DNA of 64,000 nucleotides from Acinetobacter schindleri CIP 107287 (GTDB lineage: Bacteria; Pseudomonadota; Gammaproteobacteria; Pseudomonadales; Moraxellaceae): NCBI RefSeq assembly GCF_000368625.1, contig NZ_KB849575.1:799202-863201 (forward strand), written 5' to 3'. The position numbers and the translations under genes are program-made. This document shows, in pieces, positions 1-9,201 of the stretch; within the stretch, counting starts at the first letter, position 1, and each line of letters opens with the position of its first letter. The notes under the pieces were generated by a model that saw nothing but the letters and a program-made list of their open reading frames with translations, searched no databases and had not been told where the DNA came from.

Positions 1-377
1 AAGGTGAATGGACTGTAGAAAAATGGGAATTCTGGTTCCGCAATAGCCAGCTTTCACCAGCGGTACAGGAGCTGGCACAGTACGGCATTATGACTGGGCA
101 GATTGATGGAGAATCAGTTTTTCATATTCCGGAGCGTTACCAGCAGTTACTCGGTCAGTTGCAACATACCTTAGAAGAAGCTTTAAAACAGCAATGGACA
201 GGTACGCAATTCAAGGTGAAGTTTGAAGATGTCAATGAACTGACACCTTATACCATGCAGCGTGAACGTAAAGTGCGTGCATTTAAACGTGCTGAGGAGT
301 TGCTACATGCAGAGCCTGCTGTGAAAGATCTGGTACAAAACTTCGATGCAGAATTGAAAAACATTCAGCTGAAATAA
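1..377 (+). CDS. dnaX: DNA polymerase III tau/gamma subunit, C-terminal end (partial)
   Basis: The reading frame is open from base 3 and runs to the TAA at 375-377, so only the last ~124 residues are present and the start lies outside the window. The piece looks like the C-terminal domain V of tau, the part that binds the polymerase alpha subunit in the replisome. It begins with a Trp-rich helix (WEFWFRNSQLSPAVQELA) and ends with the ERxxxAxxxxxxEPAVxxLVxxFDA pattern that I associate with DnaX C-termini. The N-terminal clamp-loader ATPase cannot be seen. The following gene is convergent and only 3 bases away, with no obvious terminator between them. The assignment rests on family memory of this tail and is likely but not certain. 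Confidence 0.75.
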   Translation, partial: GEWTVEKWEFWFRNSQLSPAVQELAQYGIMTGQIDGESVFHIPERYQQLLGQLQHTLEEALKQQWTGTQFKVKFEDVNELTPYTMQRERKVRAFKRAEELLHAEPAVKDLVQNFDAELKNIQLK

Positions 378-380
378 GTT

Positions 381-830
381 CTAGATTTCACAGCTACTGT
401 GCATAAATGGACATAGGGCATCCCGTATTTCATTTGAAATCGGGGTGCTTTTTCGTGTATGACGATCGACAAAAACATGTACAAAACTGCCTTGGGCAGC
501 AGCCTGGTCGTTGCCTTGCTTAAAAATAGCCAGGTCATAAGTCAGGGAAGAACCTCCTAGTTTGGCGATACTGACACCGACCTCAATCACTTCAGGATAA
601 GACAGTTCCTGATTAAACTGACAGCAGGAATTCACCACCAAACCGATATTCGGAGACGTTCGTGGATCAAAACCGGCATGTTGGATCAGCAGGGCATTGG
701 CTGCGGTATCAAAATAGCTGTAATAGGTGACATTATTGACATGGCCGTATAGATCATTGTCCGCCCAGCGGGTCTGGATGCTGAGGAAAAAAGTATATTG
801 CTCACGGGTTTTGACAGGTGCTTTGCTCAT
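381..830 (-). CDS. acyl-CoA thioesterase, 4HBT hot-dog fold
   Basis: A 149-residue single-domain protein of the 4-hydroxybenzoyl-CoA thioesterase family, which hydrolyses acyl-CoA thioesters in the cytoplasm. Residues 21-33 read RWADNDLYGHVNN, the standard active-site segment of the family with the catalytic Asp expected at D26, followed by the YYSYFD helix. The C-terminal strands (QGSFVHVFVDRHTRKSTPI) match the hot-dog sheet edge seen in FadM/YbgC-type enzymes. Length is typical. It is followed on the same strand by the stop of nothing else and lies tail-to-tail with dnaX, 52 bases downstream of the alcohol dehydrogenase start region's 3' end, so co-transcription with that gene is possible. 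Substrate chain length cannot be read from sequence. Confidence 0.85.
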   Translation of the reverse strand: MSKAPVKTREQYTFFLSIQTRWADNDLYGHVNNVTYYSYFDTAANALLIQHAGFDPRTSPNIGLVVNSCCQFNQELSYPEVIEVGVSIAKLGGSSLTYDLAIFKQGNDQAAAQGSFVHVFVDRHTRKSTPISNEIRDALCPFMHSSCEI

Positions 831-882
831 GAATCATTTCTTATAAAAATTGAGATTAATTTAAGCGTTTAATTGGTAAACA

Positions 883-2043
883 TTAGGCATAAATCGCCTG
901 ATAGATTTGTAAAGCATCCTCTACAGTCATATCACGCGGGTTGTTTTGCAGTAGTCGAGTCTGTTTCATGGCATCTTCAGCCAGTATCATTAACAGATGC
1001 TCAGGAATATCCAGCTGAGCAAGTTTTAAAGGTAAACCACTGCGTTGCAGATGATTATTAAAATGATCAATAAACAGATCAGTTAAGCCATCATGACAGC
1101 CTTTACTGTGGGGATCGAGCCAGGTCATTAGTTCGGCATATTTCTGTTTGGCAGCAGGGGCATTAAACTTCAGTACTTCTGTCAGCACAATCGCATTGCT
1201 ATGTCCATGGGACAGATGAAAATGCCCGCCAAGTGGATAAGCCAGTGCATGTACCGCACCAACAGGTGCGTTGGCAAAAGCCTGGCCAGCCAGCATGGAA
1301 CCGACCAGCATATTCTGGCGTGCTTCCAGGTCATCTCCATCATCCAGAACACGAGTCAGATTGTTGTTCAGGAGCTTTAATGCCTGTTTGGCCAGCATAT
1401 CCGAATAGGGATTTTTCTTGATTTTCGATGTATACGCTTCTATGGCATGCACCATCGCATCAATGCCAGTCGCTGCCGTAATATGTTTAGGTAAACCACG
1501 GGTAAAGCTGGCATCCAGAATTGCAATATCAGCAAACAGCAAAGGCGAAACAATTCCGGTTTTGGTGGTTTCACCTGTGGTCACAATCGAAATGGGGGTG
1601 ACTTCCGAACCGGTTCCTGCCGTAGTCGGGATTAGGATCAGTGGTAGACGTGGGCCTTCAACTTGATCGATACCATAGAGTTCATTCAGGCATTGGGTCT
1701 GCTGTGGATGGCTCAAGACCGCAATAATCTTGGCCACATCCAGTGAACTGCCACCACCAAAACCAATCACCACATCGATCTGTTCCTGACGGGCGAAAGA
1801 AATGGCATCCGCTATGATATGTTCTGGTGGATCTGCCTGCACATCGGCATAGATGGCATAATCCAGACCTGCTTCATTGATAATGTATAAAACTTCCTCA
1901 TGCAGATTCTGCGCAATCATGCCTTGATCGGTCACCAGTAGCACGCGGACATATTTGCCTTTCTGTAGAATTTGGTGCAGCTCACGAATCGTGCCAAGTC
2001 CGGCAATGATGTTGGGAACAGTCTGAAATTGAAATCTTTGCAT
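883..2043 (-). CDS. iron-containing alcohol dehydrogenase
   Basis: A 386-residue group III (Fe-dependent) alcohol dehydrogenase, an NAD(P)-linked oxidoreductase of the cytoplasm. The nucleotide-binding loop GFGGGSSLDVAK is at about residues 94-105 and the second signature PTTAGTGSEVTP at 139-150. The four expected metal ligands are visible: D195 and H199 in GIDAMVHAIEAY, H265 in GAVHALAYPLGG and H279 in HLSHGHSNA. Length equals the FucO/YqhD-type family norm, so it is intact. It lies 52 bases upstream of the thioesterase on the same strand and may share its transcript. The physiological alcohol is unknown; similar enzymes act on ethanol, butanol, 1,2-propanediol or hydroxyacid substrates. Confidence 0.9.
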   Translation of the reverse strand: MQRFQFQTVPNIIAGLGTIRELHQILQKGKYVRVLLVTDQGMIAQNLHEEVLYIINEAGLDYAIYADVQADPPEHIIADAISFARQEQIDVVIGFGGGSSLDVAKIIAVLSHPQQTQCLNELYGIDQVEGPRLPLILIPTTAGTGSEVTPISIVTTGETTKTGIVSPLLFADIAILDASFTRGLPKHITAATGIDAMVHAIEAYTSKIKKNPYSDMLAKQALKLLNNNLTRVLDDGDDLEARQNMLVGSMLAGQAFANAPVGAVHALAYPLGGHFHLSHGHSNAIVLTEVLKFNAPAAKQKYAELMTWLDPHSKGCHDGLTDLFIDHFNNHLQRSGLPLKLAQLDIPEHLLMILAEDAMKQTRLLQNNPRDMTVEDALQIYQAIYA

Positions 2044-2159
2044 GGCTGCTTCCTTAATTTTTATCCAAATTCATATTATTGTGGCGTTGTGATATAGGAT
2101 TCACTATACAAATAACTTAACATAAGAATCCTGAAAATAAAGTAGTGCTGAGGTTGTTT

Positions 2160-2672
2160 ATGTCATCCAGAACGCCATTTAAGGTGTTATGTGTTTGTCT
2201 GGGAAATATTTGTCGTTCTCCCACGGCAGAGGTGGTCCTCAGACATTATTGCGATGTACATAATCTCAATATCATGATTGATTCGGCGGGAACCAGTAAT
2301 TATCACCCGGGTAAAGCGCCTGATCTGCGCAGTCAGGAACATGCCTTAAAGCGGGGTTATGATCTGTCTGCATTGCGTGCCCGTCAGCTGACTCTACAGG
2401 ATTTCCTTGATTTTGATCTGATGCTCGCGATGGATGAAGACAATCTCAGGGATATTCTTGCACTCCAGAAACGTGCTCAACAACAACTTGGCCAATTACG
2501 TGCTGAAGTCGCCTTGATGAGTGAATATGATTCTGACTATCCAAAACAGGCAGTACCCGATCCTTATTATGGCGGTGCTGAGGGTTTTGAACGTGTACTT
2601 AATCAGTGTGAATCCAGCAGTCTTGCGTGGATCGATGTCTTTAAAATGCAACAAAAAGAGCTTAAGGTTTAA
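2160..2672 (+). CDS. low molecular weight protein-tyrosine phosphatase
   Basis: Cytoplasmic phosphatase with the CX5R P-loop VCLGNICRS (C13 nucleophile, R19 phosphate binding from the chosen start) and the general-acid Asp in the VPDPYYGG segment near the C-terminus. I chose the ATG at 2160, giving 170 residues, because a TGAGG Shine-Dalgarno sequence lies 6-10 bases upstream; an in-frame GTG at 2145 would overlap that site. In bacteria such enzymes often pair with BY-kinases in capsule export, but no kinase or wza/wzc gene is here, so this is more likely the stand-alone housekeeping type. It starts a tight forward run: murB begins 3 bases after its stop, followed by the DUF218 protein and the hydrolase. 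Confidence 0.9.
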   Translation: MSSRTPFKVLCVCLGNICRSPTAEVVLRHYCDVHNLNIMIDSAGTSNYHPGKAPDLRSQEHALKRGYDLSALRARQLTLQDFLDFDLMLAMDEDNLRDILALQKRAQQQLGQLRAEVALMSEYDSDYPKQAVPDPYYGGAEGFERVLNQCESSSLAWIDVFKMQQKELKV

Positions 2673-2675
2673 GTC

Positions 2676-3710
2676 ATGCAAATCCAAACACAGGTTCAAC
2701 TTAAACCTTTTAATACTCTCAGTCTGGATGCAATTGCATCACATTACTGCAAAATTCAATCAAATGATGATCTGATTCAGGCTCTGGATTTTGCCAAACA
2801 GCAACAGCTGAATGTTCTGATTCTGTCTGGTGGTAGCAATATGCTTTTACCGGAACAGATTTATGCACTGGTATTGCATATGGACATTCAGGGCATTGAA
2901 CTGCTGGATGCGGATGATCAGGTGCAACGCCTTCGTGTCGGAGCAGGCCAGAGTTGGCATGATTTTGTAGTATGGACCACACAACAAGGCTTTTATGGCC
3001 TGCAAAATCTGGCTTTAATTCCAGGTCTTGTTGGTGCTTCGCCAGTACAGAATATTGGTGCCTATGGGGTAGAGGTCGGGGAATTCATTGAAAGCGTTGA
3101 AGTCTATGATCGTGAAAATCACAGTTTTAGCTCAATCAAAGCAGCAGATTGTGACTTCGCCTACCGTCATAGTATCTTTAAAGATCATCCGGGCCGTTAC
3201 ATCATTACCCATGTCATCTTCCGTCTGTTGAAACAGCCGGAGCTTAAACTCAATTATGGTGACCTGAAAACAGCAGTGGGTGAGGAACAGACGCCAGAAA
3301 ATCTGGAGCGCCAGGTGATTCAGATTCGTCAGAGCAAATTGCCTGATCCTAAAGAATATCCAAATGTCGGTAGTTTCTTTAAAAATCCAGTAGTTGATTT
3401 ACAATTTTTTGACCAAATTGCTCAACAATTCCCGAATTTACCTCATTATCCGCAGCCAAATAATCAAGTTAAAATGGCAGCCGGCTGGTTGATTGACCAA
3501 AGCGGATGGAAAGGTAAACAGCTGGGTTCAGTCGGTATGTTCCATAAGCAGGCGCTGGTGCTGGTGAATTATGCCAATGCCTCGCTCAAGGACGTGCGTG
3601 CAACCTACCAGGCCGTACAGGCGGACGTTCAGGAAAAATTTGGTGTTCTGCTTGAACCGGAGCCAGTTTTATTTGCTGAAAATGGCATGATCCGCTCACA
3701 TCAGGATTAA
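2676..3710 (+). CDS. murB: UDP-N-acetylenolpyruvoylglucosamine reductase
   Basis: FAD enzyme that reduces UDP-GlcNAc-enolpyruvate to UDP-MurNAc with NADPH, the second committed step of peptidoglycan precursor synthesis. The FAD-binding PCMH domain fills the first ~200 residues with SGGSNMLL at 51-58, [19 protein letters not shown] at about 113-131 and R164 in FAYRHS. The C-terminal MurB domain carries the catalytic Ser of GSFFKNP (S233) and the late acidic residue in LEPEPVLF. At 344 residues, with the YxxxS-type loop, it matches the type I E. coli form. It starts 3 bases after the phosphatase stop, implying translational coupling, and is followed 11 bases later by the DUF218 gene. Confidence 0.96.
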   Translation: MQIQTQVQLKPFNTLSLDAIASHYCKIQSNDDLIQALDFAKQQQLNVLILSGGSNMLLPEQIYALVLHMDIQGIELLDADDQVQRLRVGAGQSWHDFVVWTTQQGFYGLQNLALIPGLVGASPVQNIGAYGVEVGEFIESVEVYDRENHSFSSIKAADCDFAYRHSIFKDHPGRYIITHVIFRLLKQPELKLNYGDLKTAVGEEQTPENLERQVIQIRQSKLPDPKEYPNVGSFFKNPVVDLQFFDQIAQQFPNLPHYPQPNNQVKMAAGWLIDQSGWKGKQLGSVGMFHKQALVLVNYANASLKDVRATYQAVQADVQEKFGVLLEPEPVLFAENGMIRSHQD

Positions 3711-3721
3711 AGGATAAATAG

Positions 3722-4855
3722 ATGGATAAAGCACACTGGATGGTTCGAATAGTTCAAGTAGTCTCAGTACTATTTGTGCTGTGCGCACTGTTCGTAGTCT
3801 TTCTTTATTCGCCGTTTTATTCACATCTGGTGGTCAAAGGACTGAACTATTTTGTTCCGGTCGAGGTCAATCAGATCGCGGCTGCAAGCCAGAAACAGGC
3901 CTCCTTAAGTGTCAATGAAACACTGGAGCCAGGTTCTGAGTTATGGATTGCACGCCAGGCCTATCTCAAGGTGATGGAAGAAGATATTTCCAAAAATCAG
4001 TCACAGAACCTGGCACTGATTCAGGCACGCTATAAAGCTTTACAGCAGTTACTTGAAGATGAACGTGAAGCTGAGGCAGAAAAATCTGAACAGCAGAAAG
4101 TTCAGGTACCATTGCTGGTGACTGAAATAGAAGCAGCTGATGTAGTAGAACCAGATGATCTGACTGAATTGTTAAGCTTGAGCAGTGATGAAAATGCTGC
4201 CCAGATGGGACAGTTTATAGAATTCTTGAAAAGCTATGATGTTGAACAGCATCAGCAAAATATTGCGCAAATGACCAATGTGGAATTTGCCGAAGACCTC
4301 GCAACTTTAAATCATGACCAAACTCAGCCAGTGCAGGATGAGATGTCCAAACCTTATGCTATTGTGGTCTTGGGCGGCGGTTTGACCCTGCATGAAAATG
4401 GTAAAGATATTATCGTCAATGACTATACTCGTCTGCGCCTGGAAAAAACCCTGGAAGTCGAAAAACAGTATGATCTGCCGATTGTTTTGAGTGGAGTAGA
4501 AGCACCGTATATGCAACGCTGGTTACAAGCCTATGATGTGGATGCCAAACTGCTTGAAGACCGCAGTATGAATACCTGTGAGAATTCCCGTTTCAGCTCA
4601 TTGCTGTTACAGAAGAAGGGTGGAGCCCCTACGGTGATCCTGATCACGGATCGCTATCATATGCCACGTACACGCCGTCTGTTCGCACTTAACGGTATTC
4701 AGACCATTCCGGTGGAAGCGCCAATGCCAAATTCACTTACTACATGGCGTCCAAGTGTTAAAAACTATGATCATAGCCGACGGGCTAACTATGAACTCTT
4801 AGCAACACTTCGGGATGTGTGGTTTGGATCAAGTGACTGTCGGGAGGTACCTTAA
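3722..4855 (+). CDS. YdcF-like DUF218 protein with long N-terminal extension
   Basis: A 377-residue envelope protein. Residues ~10-32 form one membrane span, placing the rest most likely in the periplasm. Residues ~55-200 are charged and helix-prone with Glu/Gln runs, of no known fold. From ~212 to 365 there is a DUF218 (SanA/YdcF/ElyC) domain: the first strand IVVLGGGL, then YTRLRLEKTLEV, VLSGVEA, EDRSMNTCENS and VILITDRYHMPRTRRLF, all standard landmarks. ElyC and SanA relatives act in envelope integrity and lipid-carrier metabolism, but this gene's role is not established. Position between murB and a lipase-like gene fits an envelope role. Its TAA overlaps the next ATG by one base. Confidence 0.85.
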   Translation: MDKAHWMVRIVQVVSVLFVLCALFVVFLYSPFYSHLVVKGLNYFVPVEVNQIAAASQKQASLSVNETLEPGSELWIARQAYLKVMEEDISKNQSQNLALIQARYKALQQLLEDEREAEAEKSEQQKVQVPLLVTEIEAADVVEPDDLTELLSLSSDENAAQMGQFIEFLKSYDVEQHQQNIAQMTNVEFAEDLATLNHDQTQPVQDEMSKPYAIVVLGGGLTLHENGKDIIVNDYTRLRLEKTLEVEKQYDLPIVLSGVEAPYMQRWLQAYDVDAKLLEDRSMNTCENSRFSSLLLQKKGGAPTVILITDRYHMPRTRRLFALNGIQTIPVEAPMPNSLTTWRPSVKNYDHSRRANYELLATLRDVWFGSSDCREVP

Positions 4856-5898
4856 TGTCAGATATCCCATTTTTAAACCCGACAATTCTCAAACAGCTGG
4901 AATTACCAGTCCCCAACCGGGATATTACGCCACAGCTGTTGCAACCATTAAATCTGAATCGGGACATGCAGTCTACGCTGGAATTACAGGCTTACCGGAA
5001 ACTGTATGGTTTTGACCTGCTCAATGCGAAACACTGGCAAGGTTATGTGCAAATGCCATTGTTTAAATTGCATGTGCAAGTCTTTGAGCCGGATCTGACC
5101 GAAAGCCGTTTTGATAAAATTCAGGGAACGGTGTTTCTATTGCATGGCTATCTGGAACATAGCGGGATCTATCAGCCAATTGTCAAAGAGCTACTGGAAG
5201 AAGGGTTTAGTGTACTCACCTTTGATTTGCCAGGGCACGGCTTGAGTAATGGTTCATCGGCCAATATTCAGAACTTTGACCATTACCAGCAAGTATTGCA
5301 TGCAGTGCACTGTTATGTACGTCATGCAACGCAGTTGCCAAAACCCTGGTTAGGTATCGGACAAAGTACTGGTGGTGCAATCTGGATGCACCACTTGCTG
5401 GAGTTTGCAGAACGTCGTGAAAATCCCTTTGTAGATCGCGTACTGTTACTTTCACCACTGATTCGTCCAGCTAAAACAGCATGGTGGCATAACTCTGTAG
5501 GTCTCGGGATTATTCGCCGGATTAAGCGTGAAGTACCACGCCATTTCAGACGTAATAACCATAACCCTGAATTCCTGCGCTTTGTGCGTTTAAAAGATCC
5601 ATTACAACCCCGTATGATGGGCATGGACTGGATTCTGGCGATGTCACGTTGGATGCAGCAGATGGAAGACCGGCCAGCTTGCCGTATTCCGGTATGGCTG
5701 GCGCAGGGGGCGCAGGATCAGACGGTGGATTGGCGTTATAACATCGAATTTATTCGGCGTAAATTCCGCCTGCAAACCTTGTTGATGTTAGAGGAAGGTT
5801 CGCATCAGTTGATTAATGAGCGAGCTGATATTCGTGCGGCACTGACCGGTCTGATTCCAGCCTTTCTGCATGCACAGGGTGGTCGAACTTATTATTAA
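4855..5898 (+). CDS. alpha/beta hydrolase, monoglyceride lipase/lysophospholipase-like
   Basis: A 347-residue serine hydrolase of the Hydrolase_4 type. The oxyanion region FLLHGYLEHSGIY is at ~94-106, the FDLPGHGLSNG turn at ~123-133 and the nucleophile elbow GQSTGG with S171 follows. The acid Asp is likely in GAQDQTVDW and the His in EGSHQLINE near residue 320, so the triad appears complete. No signal peptide is evident. The first ~60 residues are extra compared with minimal monoacylglycerol lipases. Its ATG overlaps the preceding stop codon (TAATG), indicating translational coupling, and a strong terminator ends the run 23 bases downstream. Lipid ester hydrolysis is inferred from the family. 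Confidence 0.85.
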   Translation: MSDIPFLNPTILKQLELPVPNRDITPQLLQPLNLNRDMQSTLELQAYRKLYGFDLLNAKHWQGYVQMPLFKLHVQVFEPDLTESRFDKIQGTVFLLHGYLEHSGIYQPIVKELLEEGFSVLTFDLPGHGLSNGSSANIQNFDHYQQVLHAVHCYVRHATQLPKPWLGIGQSTGGAIWMHHLLEFAERRENPFVDRVLLLSPLIRPAKTAWWHNSVGLGIIRRIKREVPRHFRRNNHNPEFLRFVRLKDPLQPRMMGMDWILAMSRWMQQMEDRPACRIPVWLAQGAQDQTVDWRYNIEFIRRKFRLQTLLMLEEGSHQLINERADIRAALTGLIPAFLHAQGGRTYY

Positions 5899-5921
5899 GT
5901 TCAGATGATGAATAGTAGATA

Positions 5922-5948
5922 AGGCGATTCTAAAGAATCGCCTTTTTC
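5922..5948 (+). terminator. intrinsic terminator after the murB-hydrolase run
   Basis: Perfect 9-bp stem AGGCGATTC / GAATCGCCT (5922-5930 with 5935-5943) with a TAAA loop, then TTTTT. The T-run follows the stem on the plus strand only, so it mainly ends the forward operon. Confidence 0.85.
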
Positions 5949-5960
5949 ATTTAGATATAT

Positions 5961-7631
5961 TTAAAATTTTTCTGCAGTTGCGATATTCCACATGCGGTAA
6001 TAAAAGTTTTCTTCATCACGATTTTCACAGTGAAGCAGCTCATTTTCTTTCATCCAGAAGTGTAATTGTGCATAGTTTTTAATTTCATGGCTGTTGATGC
6101 GTTGAGCCAGTTGATGAGGTTTAATACCAGATGGATGACAAACACCAGCGGAAGCAATCATTTCGGAGAGTGCTTTAAGGGTGCTTTTATGATAATTATA
6201 GACTCGTTCCGCCTTGCTTGGCACATGTAGCGCCTTTTGGCGGCTTTTATCCTGAGTAGTAACACCAACCGGACACTGGTTGGTATGACAGCTTTGCGCT
6301 TGAATACAGCCAATAGCAAACATAAAACCACGTGCTGAATTGACCCAGTCTGCACCAATGGCGATCGTACTGGCGATATCGAATGCACTAATAATCTTGC
6401 CGCTTGCACCAATTTTGATCTGTTTGCGTAATCCTGCGCCTACTAATGTGTTATGAACGAACAATAAGCCTTCACGCAGGGGAACGCCAATATTGTCAAT
6501 CATCTCAATCGGTGCTGCACCTGTACCGCCTTCTGAACCATCGACCACAATAAAGTCCGGCAGGATTTTAGTATGCAGCATTGCTTTGACGATACTCATA
6601 AATTGCCAGGGCTGCCCCAGACATAGCTTAAAGCCAACCGGTTTGCCACCAGACAGCTCACGTAATTGCTGAATGAATTCCATCATTTCAATTGGTGTGC
6701 CAAATGCAGGATGACTGGCTGGCGAAACACAGTCATGTTCGCGGCTAACTCCGCGAATCTCCGCAATTTCCTCAGAAATCTTGGCTTTTGGAAGAATCCC
6801 ACCATGTCCTGGTTTCGCACCTTGAGACAACTTGATTTCAATCATTTTCACTTGTGGAATTTTGGCTTTCTCCGCAAATTTGACCGGATCAAACTGGCCG
6901 TCCAGTGTACGACAACCAAAGTAAGCACTACCAATTTCCCAAACCAGGTCTCCGCCATTTTCCAGATGATAGGGGCTAATGCTGCCTTCACCTGTATCAT
7001 GGTAGAAATTGCCCATTTTTGCACCCAGATTAAGCGCACGGATAGCATTGGCACTCATACTGCCAAAACTCATGGCGGAGATATTCATGATTGAAGCATT
7101 ATAAGGCTGCTTGCATTGTTCATTGCCAATCGTAATCCTGAAAGTCGCCGGATCTGCGGGTGGGCAAGGAATAATCGAATGCGTGACAAACTTATAGTCA
7201 TGGTTATAGACATCGATAATCGAACCAAAAGGCTTGTCAGAATTTTCATTTTTGGCACGTTGATAAACCAGACTGCGCTGCATACGGGAAAAAGGCAGGG
7301 CATCCTGATCGGCTTCAATAAAGTACTGGCGAATTTCAGGACGGAACTCTTCAAACAGGAAGCGGAAATGACCCATAATCGGATAGTTCCTGAGAATAGA
7401 ATGCCGGTGTTGTAGTACATCATAGAGCCCCACCACACTCAGGACAGCGCTAATAATCCACAGCGTATTGACCAGCGTTTGAGGCATGAAATAGTAAATA
7501 TAGCGGGGTGAATAGCCGATATGAAAGCCGGTGAATACCAACGCAATAAAAATACAAAGGAACCAGATAGAATACCGTGAAAAAAAGGTATTTAGCAGTT
7601 TATGCCGGACAAGTTGAGCTGGATTTGCCAT
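5961..7631 (-). CDS. membrane-anchored FMN-binding glutamate synthase-family protein
   Basis: A 556-residue protein built from two N-terminal membrane spans (~residues 20-40 and 50-70) and a domain like the FMN/3Fe-4S synthase domain of GltB. Family landmarks are present: FGSMSANAIRALNLGAKMGN, the GEGSISPYH segment, KLSQGAKPGHGG, VVDGSEGGTGAAP, GADWVNSARGFMFA and the Cys cluster CIQAQSCHTNQCP that would hold the 3Fe-4S centre. The glutaminase and GXGXG domains of true glutamate synthase are missing, and no small subunit lies nearby. Such stand-alone proteins are common but functionally uncertain; an electron-transfer or amino-acid redox role at the inner membrane is inference. It converges with the hydrolase operon. 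Confidence 0.85.
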   Translation of the reverse strand: MANPAQLVRHKLLNTFFSRYSIWFLCIFIALVFTGFHIGYSPRYIYYFMPQTLVNTLWIISAVLSVVGLYDVLQHRHSILRNYPIMGHFRFLFEEFRPEIRQYFIEADQDALPFSRMQRSLVYQRAKNENSDKPFGSIIDVYNHDYKFVTHSIIPCPPADPATFRITIGNEQCKQPYNASIMNISAMSFGSMSANAIRALNLGAKMGNFYHDTGEGSISPYHLENGGDLVWEIGSAYFGCRTLDGQFDPVKFAEKAKIPQVKMIEIKLSQGAKPGHGGILPKAKISEEIAEIRGVSREHDCVSPASHPAFGTPIEMMEFIQQLRELSGGKPVGFKLCLGQPWQFMSIVKAMLHTKILPDFIVVDGSEGGTGAAPIEMIDNIGVPLREGLLFVHNTLVGAGLRKQIKIGASGKIISAFDIASTIAIGADWVNSARGFMFAIGCIQAQSCHTNQCPVGVTTQDKSRQKALHVPSKAERVYNYHKSTLKALSEMIASAGVCHPSGIKPHQLAQRINSHEIKNYAQLHFWMKENELLHCENRDEENFYYRMWNIATAEKF

Positions 7632-7740
7632 AAAATCTTGATTCCCTGTTGTTCTTATCAGACCTTCAGATTTTCAAGGCTTCGCGGTTTTATACAAGAA
7701 CAAAATTGTTATTGGATTTTATAGGTTTAACTTGGAAAGA

Positions 7741-8079
7741 TTGTTTGGATTAAAAATTAACCAAAATAATATGTTTAGCAGGAAAAATCCTATGAAAAAA
7801 ATCTGCAAAAGGCATCGCTTCTTTTTATTTCACATGCAGGAAAAGCTGGTTTAAAGTAATTTTATCCAATAGCGGAGGAGATGGTATGACGAAGAAATCA
7901 ATCCGGTTCAATACTGCAGAGCTTGCGTGCTCATGTATGTAATGACCTTAACTATGAAACTTCCTTACTGCATATATCTGGGGAACAAGACAGGTATATG
8001 CAGGATCAGCAGCCGATCAACCAGAACAATGACAAAAACAATATAAAAAATTATGAGTCCCGGGAATGGGGCTTTTTTT
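7741..8079 (+). other. possible orphan transcription unit (sRNA or micro-ORF mRNA)
   Basis: This gap of 457 bases between two minus-strand genes has no recognisable protein gene. It does show a plausible sigma-70 promoter (TTGTTT at 7741-7746, 18-base spacer, AATAAT at 7765-7770) and ends in a terminator-like hairpin with a T-run at 8056-8079. Inside are three micro-ORFs: 7792-7854 (20 codons, AGGA upstream), 7886-7942 (18 codons behind a very strong GGAGGAG) and 7954-8046 (30 codons). None resembles a family I know. The terminator may instead serve the WYL gene on the other strand. Treat this as a candidate only. Confidence 0.3.
8056..8079 (+). terminator. hairpin terminator between orphan unit and WYL gene
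   Basis: Six-base stem AGTCCC (8056-8061) with GGGGCT (8068-8073, one G-T pair), loop GGGAAT, followed by seven T. On the minus strand a T-run also occurs but after a short spacer, so it could act both ways. Confidence 0.55.
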
Positions 8080-8088
8080 ATGTTTGTT

Positions 8089-9090
8089 TTATGCTTCGTC
8101 TTGTTGATATACGGCTCGGGAAACGTGCTCAGGTTCAATTTTTTGAATTTTGTTACCAAAGCTGCGTAGCCACCATACCAGCTGTGAAGTAAAAGGCACT
8201 GTTGCACTAATGAGAGCCATACCATGATCAAGCTTTTCAATCTGTTGATCGCGGCTGAGCTGGCTTTCTTCAAAATAGTGTGCATCTGCTTCAGGCATGT
8301 GCAGCTTCAGCATGACATTTTCAGTAGGCTGGTCAAAGTTGACCCGGAAGCCCAAAGCACCGGATTCAATATATTCATCAATATCAAAGTTCACCGGATG
8401 CAGGGCACGCGTATTTAAAACATTCGCAGATTTAAACCGGTGTAGGGCAAAGGTCTGAATATCAGATTTGTCATGACGGGTACATACCAGATAAATGATC
8501 GAACCTTTTTGTACCAATGCCAGCGGGTTGAGAATATAGTTTTTTTCTTCACTATTTTGCCCGCGACCCTGATAGATACATTCCAGCTGCTTATCCTGTA
8601 ACAGCCCTTCATAAATCGCCTGTTGTGCCTGACGGTCTACGACAGGCGGAATCAGCGGCTGAGTCGCAGGAACGATACGGACCCGGTTAATCCATTGTCG
8701 TACATTATTCTGGGTTGACAGGCTGCGACGTGCCAGATCAAACCAGGGATTCATTTCCTCAATCAGACTGGGTGGTAACAGATGTTTGAGGTGTTCCTCA
8801 ACCATCATAAACGTCACTGCTTGTGAACTGGTCATGTGCGGCAGACTTTGAATCGGTGCATCGGAACGCCAACGCCAGCCCTGTGGAATAGTCTTGCTGC
8901 TTTCAATGGGAAAACGCTGCGCAATCTGATTCAGGTCACGCTGAATAGTGCGCAAACTGATTTCCACACCTTCACGTTCCAGGATTTCCTGCAATTCGCG
9001 AGTGCCCATCCATTTCCCGGTCGTCAGGCGCGATAAAATCTGCCATTGGCGATAAAGGCTATTCGAAGTTTCTTTTTCTTGTGCGGTCAT
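8089..9090 (-). CDS. WYL-domain transcriptional regulator
   Basis: A 333-residue predicted DNA-binding regulator. The N-terminal winged helix (residues ~15-60, MGTRELQEILEREGVEISLRT followed by IQRDLNQIA) is of the HTH_11/DeoR kind. The WYL ligand-sensing domain spans roughly 150-235 (LECIYQGRG, NPLALVQKGSIIYLVCTR, FALHRFKSANVL), and a WCX C-terminal extension follows. WYL proteins sense nucleic acids or nucleotide ligands and are often found beside defence or DNA-repair genes, yet no such gene adjoins here. It is divergent from the ATP-grasp/Anbu operon across a 233-base gap and could regulate it, but that is only positional inference. Length is normal for the family. Confidence 0.85.
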   Translation of the reverse strand: MTAQEKETSNSLYRQWQILSRLTTGKWMGTRELQEILEREGVEISLRTIQRDLNQIAQRFPIESSKTIPQGWRWRSDAPIQSLPHMTSSQAVTFMMVEEHLKHLLPPSLIEEMNPWFDLARRSLSTQNNVRQWINRVRIVPATQPLIPPVVDRQAQQAIYEGLLQDKQLECIYQGRGQNSEEKNYILNPLALVQKGSIIYLVCTRHDKSDIQTFALHRFKSANVLNTRALHPVNFDIDEYIESGALGFRVNFDQPTENVMLKLHMPEADAHYFEESQLSRDQQIEKLDHGMALISATVPFTSQLVWWLRSFGNKIQKIEPEHVSRAVYQQDEA

Positions 9091-9201
9091 AAGCTGAAAT
9101 TAGGATCTGCAAATTGAGAAAAAATCATTAACACAATAAAAAATCTCTATTTTTTTCGCAAGTATTTTAAGTAATCGAGGATAGCAGAATAGATACACAT
9201 T

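Noticed and set aside
1418..1666. 82-codon plus-strand frame inside the alcohol dehydrogenase
   Set aside because: It is a shadow of a well-supported gene on the other strand.
6666..7415. Plus-strand frames of 99-142 codons inside the GltB-like gene
   Set aside because: They lie opposite conserved catalytic segments of a clear gene and have no ribosome-binding sites.
7923..8192. 89-codon plus-strand frame
   Set aside because: Its second half runs through the WYL gene on the other strand and the terminator at 8056-8079, so it is not a credible gene.
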